A stretch of DNA of 64,000 nt from Algoriphagus aestuariicola (lineage in GTDB: Bacteria > Bacteroidota > Bacteroidia > Cytophagales > Cyclobacteriaceae): assembly GCF_017254835.1 (NCBI RefSeq), contig NZ_JAFKCW010000003.1:620001-684000 (forward strand), in the 5' to 3' direction. Below are positions 35,061 to 44,482 of this stretch, piece by piece; positions within the stretch are counted from its first letter, which is position 1; every line of letters starts with the position of its first letter. The notes beneath the pieces are model-generated. The model searched no databases, was not told the origin of the DNA, and saw only the letters and a list, made by a program, of their open reading frames with translations. A program made the position numbers and the translations under genes.

Positions 35061-36125
35061 ATGAAGCTGGACAACAAAAAAATCTTCCAAACCCTCAATC
35101 CAAACAAGGTTTGGGTGCCAATCCTGATCGGGCTCGGCATCATTGTCGCCATGTTTTACATGGATCCCAATGTCTCGATCGAAAACCTCAAAGTCGTCTC
35201 AGACGCCTCTTTGCCTTGGCTGTTTTTTGCTGTCCTGGTACTTTTTTTCCGCGATTTCGGGTATGTCTACCGGATCCGGGAGCTTACCGACCGGCATCTC
35301 AGTTGGACACGCGCCATCTATGTGATCATCCTTTGGGAGTTTGCCTCCGCAGTCACTCCCTCTGTAGTAGGCGGCACGGCGGTGGCCATGTTTATCCTCA
35401 ACAAAGAGGGGATGAAGATGGGCAAAGCCATCGCGATCGTGATGGTGACGGCCATCATGGACAACCTATTTTTCGTCATCGGAGCACCAGTCATCCTATT
35501 TCTGGCCAAAGGGAATATTTTCCCCGATAGCAAACTGCTCGAAAGCCAACTGGAAAATAGCCTTCAGGCCATATTTTGGATCAGCTATAGTCTCTACGCT
35601 ACCTATAGCCTAGTGATGGCCCTGGCACTGTTCTACCGCCCAAGGGTGTTCAAGTGGATCTTGATCAAAATTTGCTCCATCAAGTTTTTGAGAAAATGGA
35701 AACACAATGCCCAGGAATTTGGCGACCAGATCATCGTGGCATCCCGGCAACTGTCGGGAAAGAGCCTTTCCTTTTGGTTAAAGATCGTCGCGGTCACGAT
35801 CTTCATCTGGACTTCGCGGTACCTCATGCTCAATGCGCTCGTGTCGGCCTTTGTCCCCCTTAGCCTTGAGCAGGAGATCATCGTATTTGCCCGGCAAGTG
35901 ATCATGTGGATCGTGATGATGCTATCCCCGACACCGGGCAGCAGTGGCACGGCCGAGTTTTTTTATGGACAGTTTTTCGCCCAGTTTCTGGGACAGTACA
36001 CCTTTGTCACCAGCATCATCTGGAGATTGTTCTCCTATTATCCTTATCTGTTTTTGGGAGCGATATTCCTTCCAAGGTGGATCAAGCAGGTTTTTTTCAA
36101 AAAGAAACAGCTAGCCGAGGAGTAA
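35061..36125 (+). CDS. Lysylphosphatidylglycerol synthase TM-domain family protein (UPF0104)
   Basis: 354 residues from the ATG at 35061, only 2 bp after the scpA stop. It has eight or so membrane segments, with the conserved SAVTPSVVGGTAVAMFILNKEGM and MMLSPTPGSSGTAEFFYGQF patterns of the MprF N-terminal / UPF0104 flippase-like fold. It lacks the lysyl-transferase domain, so it is probably a lipid or glycan-precursor flippase of unknown substrate. The next gene, murF-alr, starts immediately (1 bp gap), a suggestive but not decisive cell-wall link. Confidence 0.85.
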   Translation: MKLDNKKIFQTLNPNKVWVPILIGLGIIVAMFYMDPNVSIENLKVVSDASLPWLFFAVLVLFFRDFGYVYRIRELTDRHLSWTRAIYVIILWEFASAVTPSVVGGTAVAMFILNKEGMKMGKAIAIVMVTAIMDNLFFVIGAPVILFLAKGNIFPDSKLLESQLENSLQAIFWISYSLYATYSLVMALALFYRPRVFKWILIKICSIKFLRKWKHNAQEFGDQIIVASRQLSGKSLSFWLKIVAVTIFIWTSRYLMLNALVSAFVPLSLEQEIIVFARQVIMWIVMMLSPTPGSSGTAEFFYGQFFAQFLGQYTFVTSIIWRLFSYYPYLFLGAIFLPRWIKQVFFKKKQLAEE

Positions 36126-36126
36126 G

Positions 36127-38595
36127 ATGCTCAGTCCACTTTCCATAGACCAGCTCCTCGCTGTCACGGCTGGGGAAGTACGAGGCAGGAGATTTTCCGG
36201 TACGATCTCAAAAGTTACTATAGATTCCCGGCAAGTGGTCCAAGCCGAGCAGACGCTTTTCGTCGCGCTCCGCGGAGCCAAAGCGGACGGAGCTGCTTAT
36301 ATCCCCAAGCTGGTCGAGGAGGGAGTTTGCTGCTTTCTGGTGCAAAGGGATTGGGAAATACCCGAAGGGTTGGAGGAAAAAGCAAGTTTTATCCTAGTAA
36401 ATGACACCCGCCTCGCGCTGCAGGCAATTGCTGCCTACGAGCGAAAGCTTTTCGCTAAACCTGTGGTAGGAATCACCGGAAGCAATGGAAAAACCATCGT
36501 CAAGGAGTGGCTCGGACAGGTGCTCAGCCAAAGCTACGCAGTCGCCAAAAGTCCCAAAAGCTATAATTCCCAAATCGGCGTGCCACTGTCCATTTTTGGC
36601 ATAGAGTCTTATCATCAGGTCGCTATCCTAGAGGCCGGCATCTCAAAGGCCGGTGAAATGGACTCGCTCCAGCAAATGATCCTTCCTGACTTGGGCATTT
36701 TCACAAACATCGGGAACGCTCACCAAGAAGGATTTGAGGACATAATTGAAAAAATCAAGGAAAAGCTACTTCTGTTTTCCAACGCCAAGCTGCTGGTCTA
36801 TTGCCGCGACCATGAGTTGCTGCGGGATGAGATTGAGCGCTCCGTTGACGGGCAAAAGCTGGTCTCTTGGTCTACCCTTCCCGGTGCGGATTTTTCGGTT
36901 TCTGTGAAAAGGCTGGAAGTCCAGTCCAAGATCATCCTGCTGAAAAGTGACCTGAGCACTTTTACCTTTTCAGTACCTTTCACTGACAGCGCCTCTCTAG
37001 AAAATATCACCCATGTGATCGTAGCCGCGCTGTCCTTGGGGCAGGACTTTCCGGCTATCCAGGAAGGTCTCGGCCAGCTCAAGCCAGTGGACATGCGGCT
37101 CACGCTGAAACCCGGCCTCAACGAGTCGCTGCTCATCGACGACACGTACAACAATGATCTGGCTGGACTGAAGGTAGCGCTGGAGTTCCTCAGCCATCAA
37201 CGGCCCAAGCGATCCAAAATCCTGATCCTATCCGACCTTCTCCAGCAGGGTTTGCCCGAGAAAGTCTATACTGAAGTGGCCGAGTTGATCCGTTCGTATG
37301 GCTTGGACAAAATCATCGGGGTAGGCACTGAGATCAGTCGTTTGGCGGAGCATTTTGGCGCCGCTTTCGAAAATTACGCTTCTACTGATCTTCTGCTCCA
37401 CGCTTTGGATCCTGACACTTTTCAAAACGACCTGATCCTGATCACCGGAGCGAGATCCTTCGCCTTTGAGCGGGTGGTCAACCGTCTCCAGCTCCGCGTT
37501 CACGGCACCACACTGGAAATCAACCTGAATGCACTGACCCACAACTTCAATTTTTACAAACGCCTTGTAAAACCGGAAACCAAAATGATGGTCATGGTGA
37601 AGGCCTTTGCTTATGGAGGCGGAGCCGCCGAAATCGCCAACCACCTCCAAACTATCGGCGCGGACTACCTTGCCGTGGCCTTTTCCGACGAAGGAATCTC
37701 CCTGAGAAAACAAGGAATCAAACTCCCGATCATGGTGCTCAATCCGGTGGAAGAATCATTCGATTTGTTACGCGAGTATCAGCTGGAACCGGTGGTATTC
37801 AGTCCGGAATTTTTCAGAAAACTTGGCAAATACGCACAAAACCACGCGGTTAAACTGGCCATACATCTCGATCTGGACACTGGCATGCATCGCCTTGGAT
37901 TTGAAAAGCAACAGCTTTCGGAACTGAAAGACCTGATTTGCGCATTTCCTGAGTTGAGAATTGCCAGCCTATACACACACCTCGTAGGTGCAGATGAAGA
38001 AATGCACGAGGAGTTTTCAAGACTACAACTGCAAGAATTCACCGAAATGAAGACCGAGATTGAGGCAGTCTTGGCCTATCAGCCGCTGATCCACGCATTG
38101 AATTCCGCCGGAATCGTACACTTCCCCGAGTTTCAGATGGATATGGTCCGACTCGGAATAGGACTGTATGGAGTAGAAGTAACCGGAAAACACGACTCAG
38201 CCCTCAAGGCCGTAAGCATACTGAAAACTTCCGTTTCCCAGATAAAAACGCTCGCTCCCGGGGCTACGGTCGGCTACTCAAGAAAAGGCCTCCTTCCCGA
38301 AGGAGGAAAAATCGCCACATTGGCAATAGGCTACGCGGATGGCTATGACCGGAGGTTTTCGCAGGGAAAGGGATACGTCCTAATCCACGGAAAAAAAGCC
38401 CCCGTGATCGGCAACGTCTGCATGGACATGGTGATGGTGGATGTGGGCGCAATCGAAGTCAAGGAAGGGGATGAGGCCATCATCTACGGGGAGCAGATTT
38501 CGCTCAAGGAATTAGCTGATCGAATTGGCACCATTCCCTACGAGCTCCTGACCAACATCAGCACCCGGGTAAAGAGGGTCTACTACTTGGATTGA
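36127..38595 (+). CDS. murF: Bifunctional MurF / alanine racemase fusion
   Basis: 822 residues. Residues 1-455 are UDP-MurNAc-tripeptide:D-Ala-D-Ala ligase, with the ATP loop GITGSNGKT (115-123), NIGNAHQEGF and DDTYNND. Residues 460-822 are an alanine racemase with PLP-Lys492 (MVKAFAYGGG), DLDTGMHRLGF, VRLGIGLYG, catalytic Tyr717 (VGYSRKG) and NVCMDM. The natural fusion is a Bacteroidota trait and joins making D-Ala to using D-Ala-D-Ala. The racemase half keeps CMD and is the canonical copy in this window. Confidence 0.97.
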   Translation: MLSPLSIDQLLAVTAGEVRGRRFSGTISKVTIDSRQVVQAEQTLFVALRGAKADGAAYIPKLVEEGVCCFLVQRDWEIPEGLEEKASFILVNDTRLALQAIAAYERKLFAKPVVGITGSNGKTIVKEWLGQVLSQSYAVAKSPKSYNSQIGVPLSIFGIESYHQVAILEAGISKAGEMDSLQQMILPDLGIFTNIGNAHQEGFEDIIEKIKEKLLLFSNAKLLVYCRDHELLRDEIERSVDGQKLVSWSTLPGADFSVSVKRLEVQSKIILLKSDLSTFTFSVPFTDSASLENITHVIVAALSLGQDFPAIQEGLGQLKPVDMRLTLKPGLNESLLIDDTYNNDLAGLKVALEFLSHQRPKRSKILILSDLLQQGLPEKVYTEVAELIRSYGLDKIIGVGTEISRLAEHFGAAFENYASTDLLLHALDPDTFQNDLILITGARSFAFERVVNRLQLRVHGTTLEINLNALTHNFNFYKRLVKPETKMMVMVKAFAYGGGAAEIANHLQTIGADYLAVAFSDEGISLRKQGIKLPIMVLNPVEESFDLLREYQLEPVVFSPEFFRKLGKYAQNHAVKLAIHLDLDTGMHRLGFEKQQLSELKDLICAFPELRIASLYTHLVGADEEMHEEFSRLQLQEFTEMKTEIEAVLAYQPLIHALNSAGIVHFPEFQMDMVRLGIGLYGVEVTGKHDSALKAVSILKTSVSQIKTLAPGATVGYSRKGLLPEGGKIATLAIGYADGYDRRFSQGKGYVLIHGKKAPVIGNVCMDMVMVDVGAIEVKEGDEAIIYGEQISLKELADRIGTIPYELLTNISTRVKRVYYLD

Positions 38596-38664
38596 AATCG
38601 GGTTCCCTTCCTTCCCATGTTCCAGCAAGGCCGCGAGTAAGCGGATTTTTCTTTAAATTCCTGC

Positions 38665-39486
38665 ATGCTTTTATCCAAAAAAAGACTGGCCCACATCGTT
38701 TTTGAATCAGATGATCGGGCATCGAAGGCCTTCGACCTCGTCCTGCTTTTACTGATCTTCGGATCGATCATCGTCGCGATTTTAGACTCGGTTGCTGAGC
38801 TGCACTTGAAGTATGGCCGGATTTTTCTCGTGCTGGAATTGGCCTTCACACTGCTCTTTACCTTGGAATATGTTCTTCGGGTATGGCTTACGAGCAAGAC
38901 CCTCAAATATGTAATCAGTTTCTACGGTATCGTGGATTTGCTCGCGATCCTACCGGTCTACCTGAGTTTTTTCATTGCCAATACCCATTTGCTCTCCGTA
39001 GTCCGGGCGCTGAGACTGCTTCGGGTGATCCGCATACTGAAACTTGGACGCTACCTGGCGGAGGCTGAATTCCTGAGAGAATCACTAAAGGCAAGCGCCG
39101 CAAAAATCCAAATCTTCCTTTTTATGGTCCTTACTATCGTGCTGATTATGGGCACGCTGATGTTTGTGGTCGAGGGGCCCGAGCATGGCTTTACGAGTAT
39201 ACCAGTCGGGATGTATTGGGCGATAGTCACCTTGACCACCGTGGGATTTGGCGATATCACGCCCGTGACGGCATTGGGGCAGCTCATGGCCTCATTGATC
39301 ATGCTGATGGGCTATGCTATCATCGCCGTACCCACCGGGATCGTGACCTCCGAAATGGCAAGACGTAGAAAATCGGAAAGCCTCGAAGATCTCAAATCCT
39401 GCACCTTTTGCGGATTTGACCGGCTAGATCGGGGAGATAGGTACTGTAGAAACTGTGGGGAAAAAAGAGTCAATTCTCCAGATTGA
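38665..39486 (+). CDS. Voltage-gated-type potassium channel with C-terminal zinc ribbon
   Basis: 273 residues, six membrane segments. S4 is recognisable by its arginine ladder (VVRALRLLRVIRILKLGRYL). The pore loop carries TVGFGD (192-197), a K+ selectivity filter with Phe in place of the usual Tyr. After S6, about 40 residues carry a CX2C...CX2C ribbon (Cys246, 249, 261, 264). A ribbon of this kind is not a standard RCK or cNMP gating domain. The gene is followed on the other strand by trkA and trkH homologues, making a K+ cluster; its 3' end overlaps trkA by 17 bp. Confidence 0.9.
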   Translation: MLLSKKRLAHIVFESDDRASKAFDLVLLLLIFGSIIVAILDSVAELHLKYGRIFLVLELAFTLLFTLEYVLRVWLTSKTLKYVISFYGIVDLLAILPVYLSFFIANTHLLSVVRALRLLRVIRILKLGRYLAEAEFLRESLKASAAKIQIFLFMVLTIVLIMGTLMFVVEGPEHGFTSIPVGMYWAIVTLTTVGFGDITPVTALGQLMASLIMLMGYAIIAVPTGIVTSEMARRRKSESLEDLKSCTFCGFDRLDRGDRYCRNCGEKRVNSPD

Positions 39487-40159
39487 GAAAATCCTGAATG
39501 TTTTTGATCTTTCCAAAGATCAAAAGAATGTCCTCCTCTTCGAAAACATAATCTGCCGAAATCACCCCAGCCACCTCCCGATGGGGCAGCTTCAGGCCCA
39601 AGAGGTTGGTCTTTTCCTTTTCTTTTATTGTCGTCATGATGTTCAGGGAAAATTCCCTTCGGATATTGGCTTCAGCGACCGTCATCCCCACATAGCGTTT
39701 TGGGACTTTCACCTCAACGATATTGTAGTCATCCGAGATTTCAAGCGAGTCTATTACTCCCTTGAGTTGTAACCGTTTCGCAAGACGCTCAGCCGTTTCT
39801 TCTTCCGGATGGATGATTTCGTCCACTCCAATAGCCCGGATCACCGTCTCGTGCAGTGCATTGATGGCCCGGCCGATGATACGTTTTGCTTTGAGCTGTT
39901 TGAAAATCGCCGTCGCAAGGATCGATGCTCCCACATCCTCACCGATCGCGATCACGATCACATCGGAGTCCTTCATGGGCAAGGTATTCACCGCATGCTG
40001 ATCGGTGGCATTCAGCACCACGGCAAAGGTCACGTGGTCCTTGATCTGGTCTATCTTGGTTTCACTGTTGTCCACACCCACTACCTCGTGTCCGAGATCT
40101 GTCAGTCTTTTGGCCAAGTAGGAGCCAAAATTTCCCATTCCTACAATGATGTATTTCAT
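39470..40159 (-). CDS. TrkA-type potassium uptake regulatory subunit (KtrA-like)
   Basis: 229 residues. An RCK N domain with the nucleotide-binding GMGNFGSYLAKRLTDLGHEVVGVD and ATDQHAVNTL, then a TrkA_C domain (about 145-225, KRYVGMTVAEANI). It binds ATP/ADP or NAD(H) and gates the TrkH channel. It is 10 bp downstream of the TrkH gene, so the pair forms an operon. Confidence 0.93.
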   Translation of the reverse strand: MKYIIVGMGNFGSYLAKRLTDLGHEVVGVDNSETKIDQIKDHVTFAVVLNATDQHAVNTLPMKDSDVIVIAIGEDVGASILATAIFKQLKAKRIIGRAINALHETVIRAIGVDEIIHPEEETAERLAKRLQLKGVIDSLEISDDYNIVEVKVPKRYVGMTVAEANIRREFSLNIMTTIKEKEKTNLLGLKLPHREVAGVISADYVFEEEDILLIFGKIKNIQDFLNLEN

Positions 40160-40169
40160 AGCTAAAGCA

Positions 40170-41981
40170 TTAAGTAATGAAGACGGTTTCTTCGGGGTAC
40201 TTGTATCGCAGCTCGGCTGCTTTTCTGGTGATCGCCACTAAGATGGTCAGCGTACCTACCCTCCCAAGGAACATCACCACCGCCACGACCACTTTGCTTG
40301 CCGTAGTCAGGCTTGAAGTGATGCCCAAACTCAGCCCTACAGTGGAAAATGCGGAGAAAATCTCAAAAGCGACGTCGATCAAGGCCAGTTCGGGATTGAA
40401 AAGCGTCACCAGAAAAACGCCTAAGCCAATGGTCAGGAAAGAAAGGGCGATTACCGCAAAGGCCTTTCTGAGGGTTTCGGCAGTGAGCTGCCTTCCAAAA
40501 ACCTCCACCCGCATCTTGCCCGTTGCCACGCTCCACGTGTTGAGGATGGCAACCGCAAAGGTCGTGGTCTTCAGCCCCCCGCCCGTAGAGCCCGGAGAAG
40601 CACCGATCCACATCAAAATCAGGTAGATCAGGATGGTGGGCACCGAGAGAGCCGTCATATCCACCGAATTGAACCCGGCCGTCCTCGGGGTAACCGCGCC
40701 AAAAAAGGCAGTCACAACCTTGCCATAGGAGCTGAGTCCACTCAGGGTATGATTTCCTTCAAAATGCCAATAACATACAAATCCTACGACCAAAAGAGCC
40801 GCAGTCGTGTAGACCGCCAGTCTTGTGTTAATATTGGATACCCGCGGCGTGTGCTTGTATTTCTCTCCATAAAGGGCCGATCGGACGATGCCCTTCAGCA
40901 AACGATAGACGTAATTGTAATAGTTGATAAATACCGGAAACCCGATTCCTCCCAAGATGATCGTGATCGCCACCACTAGATGCATGTCGTACAGGTAGCG
41001 GAATCCGGGCTCGTACAGTCCCGAACTGAGCGTGGAAAATCCAGCATTGCAAAACGCCGAAATGGCATGGAAGCCGGCAAAAAACCATCGTCCGCCATCA
41101 TTGGGAAAGAGTGCAGGCTCTGTCAGGACAAAAATTAGAACAGCCGCCGCAAACTCCACCAAAACCGTAAAGATGATGATCTTGATCAGCGTGGAGGTGA
41201 TTTCCCCTACGTTGCTCTCATTGATATAGTCCCGGAGGAAGAGGCTGTTTTCGATAGAAAGGCTTCCCTTGAAAAAGAAACCGAAGAAGGTCGTGAAGGT
41301 CATCATTCCCAATCCCCCAATCTGAAAAAGGGTCATGATGATGATCTGGCCAAAATGGGTAAACGCCACCGAAGTATCCACCACGATCAGTCCTGTCACA
41401 CATACGGCCGAGGTCGCGGTGAAGAAGGCATCGATGAGACTGATCCCCGAGGTCGTCGCCGAGGGCAGGTACAAAAGTGCAGTCCCGATCATGATCAGGA
41501 TGGAAAAACTCAGGATAAAAACCAGCGAGGGACTGAGCTTGAGACGGTTGACCAAAAGACTGAACTTTCCCAGTTCCTGCACGAAAATCAAGAAGACCAA
41601 AACGTTAAGGACAAAGTACTTCCGGGTGAAGAGCAAGGCTTCTTCGGAGAAATCGCCAAAAGCCTTCCACCTCAGCAACGCAGAAAGAATCAGGAAAACA
41701 GCCACGAGCAGCTCAAATACCAGTCTCTTGTTTTTCCGGGAAAGATTCGAGAGCAAGTTTCTCATAATGATCGCCAAACCCAGGAAAAACACCATAATCT
41801 CAAATAACCTCGAAGTAAAAAGGATCTTTGAGGGGTCGGTCGTGTAGCCCATCTGATAGATGAGTACACCAAAAGTCCCAAAACTTAGATAGCGAATCGT
41901 CCGTCCGAGTACCAAAACCAATTTCTTGATAAACTGGAGGTTCTGGTCTGGATTGGAAAAAAACTGGAAGTTAAACCTCAT
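40170..41981 (-). CDS. TrkH-family potassium uptake transmembrane protein (KtrB-like)
   Basis: 603 residues, longer than KtrB because of an N-terminal extension of four predicted helices (about 1-150). The four selectivity P-loops are visible around TATSAVCVTGL, SAFCNAGFSTLSSGLYEPG, GAVTPRTAGFNSVDMTAL and IFSAFSTVGLSLG, each built on the TxG/S-x-G pattern. It works with the TrkA-like protein next door. Confidence 0.94.
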   Translation of the reverse strand: MRFNFQFFSNPDQNLQFIKKLVLVLGRTIRYLSFGTFGVLIYQMGYTTDPSKILFTSRLFEIMVFFLGLAIIMRNLLSNLSRKNKRLVFELLVAVFLILSALLRWKAFGDFSEEALLFTRKYFVLNVLVFLIFVQELGKFSLLVNRLKLSPSLVFILSFSILIMIGTALLYLPSATTSGISLIDAFFTATSAVCVTGLIVVDTSVAFTHFGQIIIMTLFQIGGLGMMTFTTFFGFFFKGSLSIENSLFLRDYINESNVGEITSTLIKIIIFTVLVEFAAAVLIFVLTEPALFPNDGGRWFFAGFHAISAFCNAGFSTLSSGLYEPGFRYLYDMHLVVAITIILGGIGFPVFINYYNYVYRLLKGIVRSALYGEKYKHTPRVSNINTRLAVYTTAALLVVGFVCYWHFEGNHTLSGLSSYGKVVTAFFGAVTPRTAGFNSVDMTALSVPTILIYLILMWIGASPGSTGGGLKTTTFAVAILNTWSVATGKMRVEVFGRQLTAETLRKAFAVIALSFLTIGLGVFLVTLFNPELALIDVAFEIFSAFSTVGLSLGITSSLTTASKVVVAVVMFLGRVGTLTILVAITRKAAELRYKYPEETVFIT

Positions 41982-42050
41982 ATTTTGCCCTTAGATCTGG
42001 ATCAAAATGATTTTTCGATGATTCCAAAACAAATTGAAAGGTACTCGATT

Positions 42051-43286
42051 TTACAATCGCCAGAGATATTTTGCCTCTAAATTTTGGGAAGCGTAGATAC
42101 TTCCCTTGCCGCTGAAAAAATAAGCCACAAGACAGGCAATCCCCAAAAATACCCCAGCCTCGTATCCAAATAGCTCCATCCCCATTACCGTGCAAGCCAT
42201 GGGGGTATTGGTAGCTCCAGAAAAAACTCCCACAAATCCCATCCCCGCCAAGAGGGCTAGAGGCAGCGGAATCCAAGCAGAAAGTGCGTTGCCCAGCGTG
42301 GCGCCGGTAAAGAAGAGCGGGGTCACTTCTCCGCCTTTGAAGCCGGATCCCAGCGTCAGCCCGGTCAGTCCGGTTTTAGCCAGCCAGTCATACCAAGGTA
42401 GCGGAGTCTCAAAGGCCTCCACGATCCTCGGCACCCCCAAACCAATATAGGTTGTGGTACCCGACAGGTATACCAGCAGGGCGATCAGGACTCCACCTAC
42501 AAGCGGCCTAAGCGGTGGGTAGGCAAAGGTCTTTTTGAAAACAGCCGACACTACATGGGCTGTCTCCGCAAAAAGCCTGGCCGAAAAGCCAAAGGCTATC
42601 CCAGCGGGGATCACCCAGGCCAAATTTGCCTGAGAATGGCTCGGAATCTCGGGAATAAAGTAGTGAGTATGTCCCACACCCCAACCAAACTCGCATATCC
42701 AGTCCGCTACAAATGCAGCAAAAAATGCCGGAGGGATGGATCGCCAGCGCAGCTTCCTTACCAACATCCACTCCAGGGAAAATACCGCACCGGCCAGGGG
42801 CGTGCCAAAAACCGACGCAAAACCGCCAGAGACTCCACAGATGATGACGATTCTTCGGTCGGCTTTGTGGAGGGAAAACCACTTGGTCAGCTGGTCCGCC
42901 AGCGATCCTCCCATCTGTACAGCCGTGCCTTCCCGTCCTGCCGAGCCTCCAAAAAGGTGGGTGAAAATCGTCCCAAAAAGTACCAATGGAGTCATTCTCA
43001 GTGGAATGGGATCCTTTCCGTGGTACAAGGCTTCGAGCAAAAGGTTGTTGCCTTGAGAGGATTTGGCCCCATAATGGTGATATACATAGCCTATGGCAAA
43101 ACCAGCGAGAGGCAGGAAAGCAATCAACCAAAGGTGGGAATCTCTCAGCTCGGTGGCAAAATCCAGGGATAGGAGAAATACAGCGGAGGCGGAACCGGAT
43201 AGAAGGCCCACCAATGCCGCCAAAAAGAGCCATCGGCCTATGTTTGAAGCTATTTCTCCTGGAGTCACGAGCTGGGTTTGAAGCAA
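42051..43286 (-). CDS. CLC-family anion channel/antiporter, non-canonical selectivity motif
   Basis: About 411 residues from a TTG at 43286; an in-frame GTG six codons later is an alternative, and no ATG precedes conserved sequence. A single CLC domain without CBS domains. The gating-glutamate motif reads GSAGREGTAVQMGG (usually GREGP), the third motif is KGGEVTPLFFTGATLGN, and the GSGIP motif is replaced by a stretch reading GNNLLLEAL. Such alterations recall CLC-F fluoride/proton antiporters more than classical chloride transporters. It lies 69 bp upstream of the TrkH gene. Confidence 0.82.
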   Translation of the reverse strand: MLQTQLVTPGEIASNIGRWLFLAALVGLLSGSASAVFLLSLDFATELRDSHLWLIAFLPLAGFAIGYVYHHYGAKSSQGNNLLLEALYHGKDPIPLRMTPLVLFGTIFTHLFGGSAGREGTAVQMGGSLADQLTKWFSLHKADRRIVIICGVSGGFASVFGTPLAGAVFSLEWMLVRKLRWRSIPPAFFAAFVADWICEFGWGVGHTHYFIPEIPSHSQANLAWVIPAGIAFGFSARLFAETAHVVSAVFKKTFAYPPLRPLVGGVLIALLVYLSGTTTYIGLGVPRIVEAFETPLPWYDWLAKTGLTGLTLGSGFKGGEVTPLFFTGATLGNALSAWIPLPLALLAGMGFVGVFSGATNTPMACTVMGMELFGYEAGVFLGIACLVAYFFSGKGSIYASQNLEAKYLWRL

Positions 43287-43418
43287 AACTAAGCGGAGAA
43301 TCTAGAAAATTAATTGTTGATTGGATAAATTAAGCGAAACAAATTGCTCGGTCGATTGTCTTGAAACCGTACATTCGGCCAAATGAGAGTGAGAAGAAGC
43401 GAGTAGAAATTATCATCC

Positions 43419-44312
43419 ATGCAGAATATATTAATCACAGGAGGGTCAGGATTGATAGGTCAGCGAATCACTGGACTATTGGAAAAGAAGGGCTACCAAG
43501 TCGCTTGGCTAGGTCGAAGTGCACATCCTGAACAAAGAACGTTTCTTTGGGACATTGAAAAGGATAAAATCGATGCCAATGCGCTGGAATGGGCGGACGC
43601 CGTGGTGCATCTAGCCGGTGCGGGTGTAGCCGAAAAACGTTGGACACCCGAACGCAAAAAACTGATCCTCGAATCCAGAACCAAAAGCACGCAACTCCTC
43701 TACTCGGCTTTGGAGAAGACCGAAAAACGACCCAGCACCTTCATCTCAGCTTCCGCAGTGGGGTTTTATGGCTTCGATACCGGCACCGCCTTGGTCGAAG
43801 AAAACAGCCCAGCCGGATCGGATTTTCTCGCCGAGGTAGTACAAGCTTGGGAAAACGAAGTCAAACGAATGGAGAGCCTCGACATTCGAACCGTGATCCT
43901 CAGGACGGGCATCGTCTTGGATGCTGATGGGGGAGCCTTGAAAGAGATGCTGAAGACTCCGGTAGCGGCACCCTTAGGCTCCGGAGACCAGTGGATGAGC
44001 TGGATTCATATCGACGATTTGGCGCGGATGTATGCTTATGCTTTGGAAAAAACTACCCTCCAAGGCATTTTCAATGCAGTAGGCCCCAATCCAGCGACCA
44101 ACCAACAAGTAACCCGCGAGGCGGCTCAAGCAAAGGGAAAACCCTTTTTGAACATAGGAGTGCCGGGCTTCCTTCTCAAATTGATATTGGGAGAAATGGC
44201 CGCGATGGTGCTGGGCGGCAACCGTGTGTCCTGCCAAAAAATCCAAAAAGCGGGTTTTCAATTTGAGTTTTTCGAGCTGTCAGCTGCGCTGAGAGAACTC
44301 TACCACAGGTGA
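43419..44312 (+). CDS. TIGR01777 family epimerase (SDR superfamily)
   Basis: 297 residues. Rossmann loop ITGGSGLIGQRI, then AVVHLAGAGVAEKRWT and a FISASAVGFYG segment that replaces the usual YxxxK, the hallmark of this family (YfcH-like). A DUF1731-type C-terminus contains GPNPATNQQ and GEMAAMVLGGNRVSC. Molecular role is unknown in most bacteria, though homologues affect cell-division or cofactor steps. It stands alone, with a convergent small gene at its 3' end. Confidence 0.9.
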   Translation: MQNILITGGSGLIGQRITGLLEKKGYQVAWLGRSAHPEQRTFLWDIEKDKIDANALEWADAVVHLAGAGVAEKRWTPERKKLILESRTKSTQLLYSALEKTEKRPSTFISASAVGFYGFDTGTALVEENSPAGSDFLAEVVQAWENEVKRMESLDIRTVILRTGIVLDADGGALKEMLKTPVAAPLGSGDQWMSWIHIDDLARMYAYALEKTTLQGIFNAVGPNPATNQQVTREAAQAKGKPFLNIGVPGFLLKLILGEMAAMVLGGNRVSCQKIQKAGFQFEFFELSAALRELYHR

Positions 44313-44314
44313 AT

Positions 44315-44482
44315 TCAAAGCCTTTTGTTTCTCCCCACCAAAAACCACAACAGCGTACCCAAAAACGGCAGCAGCACCACGATGATGATCCAAATCAATT
44401 TGTCGTTTTGATTTGTAAAGCGACTAGTGACCACATCGTATATGGTAAACGCGTAAACGGCAAGTCCGAGAAATTTAAGCAT
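44315..44482 (-). CDS. Tiny PLDc_N-like membrane protein
   Basis: 55 residues from the ATG at 44482: MLKFLGLAVYAFTIYDVV, a polar stretch with NQNDKLIWIIIVVLLPFLG, and a tail LWFLVGRNKRL. This is the PLD nuclease N-terminal domain alone: two helices with KLIW.....LLP. It overlaps the gene upstream by 8 bp and ends 2 bp after the convergent TIGR01777 stop, so three genes crowd in 300 bp. Function is unknown. Confidence 0.75.
   Translation of the reverse strand: MLKFLGLAVYAFTIYDVVTSRFTNQNDKLIWIIIVVLLPFLGTLLWFLVGRNKRL

Noticed and set aside
41335-41847. Plus-strand frame of about 170 codons
   Set aside because: Antisense to the TrkH homologue, whose four P-loops are clear; composition is basic and low in complexity.
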